A DNA stretch of 64,000 bases. It comes from Ferruginibacter sp. Lineage in GTDB: Bacteria > Bacteroidota > Bacteroidia > Chitinophagales > Chitinophagaceae. Below, in pieces: positions 63,912 through 64,000 of the stretch. The stretch lies in assembly GCA_013141115.1 (NCBI GenBank), contig JABFRP010000002.1:62001-126000 (forward strand), given 5' to 3'. Numbering within the stretch: the stretch's first letter is position 1; each line of letters begins with the position of its first letter. A program made the position numbers and the translations under genes. Below the pieces are notes generated by a model, which saw only the letters and a list, made by a program, of their open reading frames with translations, had not been told where the DNA came from and made no database searches.

Positions 63912-64000
63912 TTAATTATCCAGCAATTGTCCAATTCTTGCCGAAACTTTATCTGCATTGGGCAACATTGCCTTTTCCAGGGCAATATTCATCGGCACAG
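63912..64000 (-). CDS. 3' end of an unidentified gene (partial)
   Basis: Minus-strand frame entering from the window edge encodes VPMNIALEKAMLPNADKVSA and RIGQLLDN, then TAA at 63914-63912. The amphipathic helical sequence looks coding, and it abuts the bidirectional terminator. Too short to name. Confidence 0.5.
   Translation of the reverse strand, partial: VPMNIALEKAMLPNADKVSARIGQLLDN

Overview
The window is chromosomal DNA of a Bacteroidota member, most likely Chitinophagaceae or a close relative. Evidence: a complete SprA (outer-membrane translocon of the type IX secretion system, T9SS), several secreted proteins with T9SS C-terminal sorting domains, a short primary sigma factor lacking region 1.1, promoters of the TAnnTTTG type instead of TATAAT, almost no Shine-Dalgarno sites, and AT-rich coding sequence. 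The genus is inference.

Layout. 1-11.6 kb: guaB, a DUF4105 membrane protein, an alpha/beta hydrolase, two tandem giant PKD/gliding-CTD surface proteins, an SDR oxidoreductase and a small secreted protein. 11.8-19.7 kb (minus): ruvA-sprA. 19.9-31.4 kb: fabH, a 2341-residue secreted protein with two seven-repeat Ca-binding FG-GAP tracts, a glycine-rich RRM protein and a secreted subtilase. 31.4-36.1 kb, mostly minus: an RsmB/NSUN-like RNA methyltransferase, the 2-oxoglutarate dehydrogenase E2, the primary sigma factor and two small genes. 36.2-55.6 kb: an LptF/G permease, an exported superoxide dismutase, two histidine-kinase/response-regulator pairs and two operons of secreted proteins. 55.7-57.8 kb: a membrane protein and an M20 dipeptidase. 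58-63.7 kb: an accessory stretch with a UDG-like protein, a secreted hydrolase, an M1 peptidase, a GNAT protein, three copies of a dispersed inverted repeat and at least three gene remnants. The window ends with a CAU-anticodon tRNA and the 3' end of an unidentified minus-strand gene.

The most interesting part is 48.6-55.6 kb. A TPR histidine kinase and a NarL-type regulator sit directly upstream of four secreted-protein genes, the last encoding a cholesterol-dependent-cytolysin-like (CDC-like) pore-forming protein. The perfect inverted repeat CTACAT-N4-ATGTAG occurs three times: before the regulator gene, before the first effector gene and before the cytolysin-like gene. Each copy lies 22-23 nt upstream of a TAnnTTT-like -7 box. 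This looks like a self-contained regulon in which the regulator controls itself and a secreted pore-former. On the opposite strand, a stand-alone LytTR regulator heads an operon for a beta-solenoid/S74-chaperone surface protein and three other secreted proteins. One of those is a paralogue of a protein in the cytolysin cluster. Several reading-frame breaks occur at 41.5-48.6 kb and should be checked against reads before being called biological.
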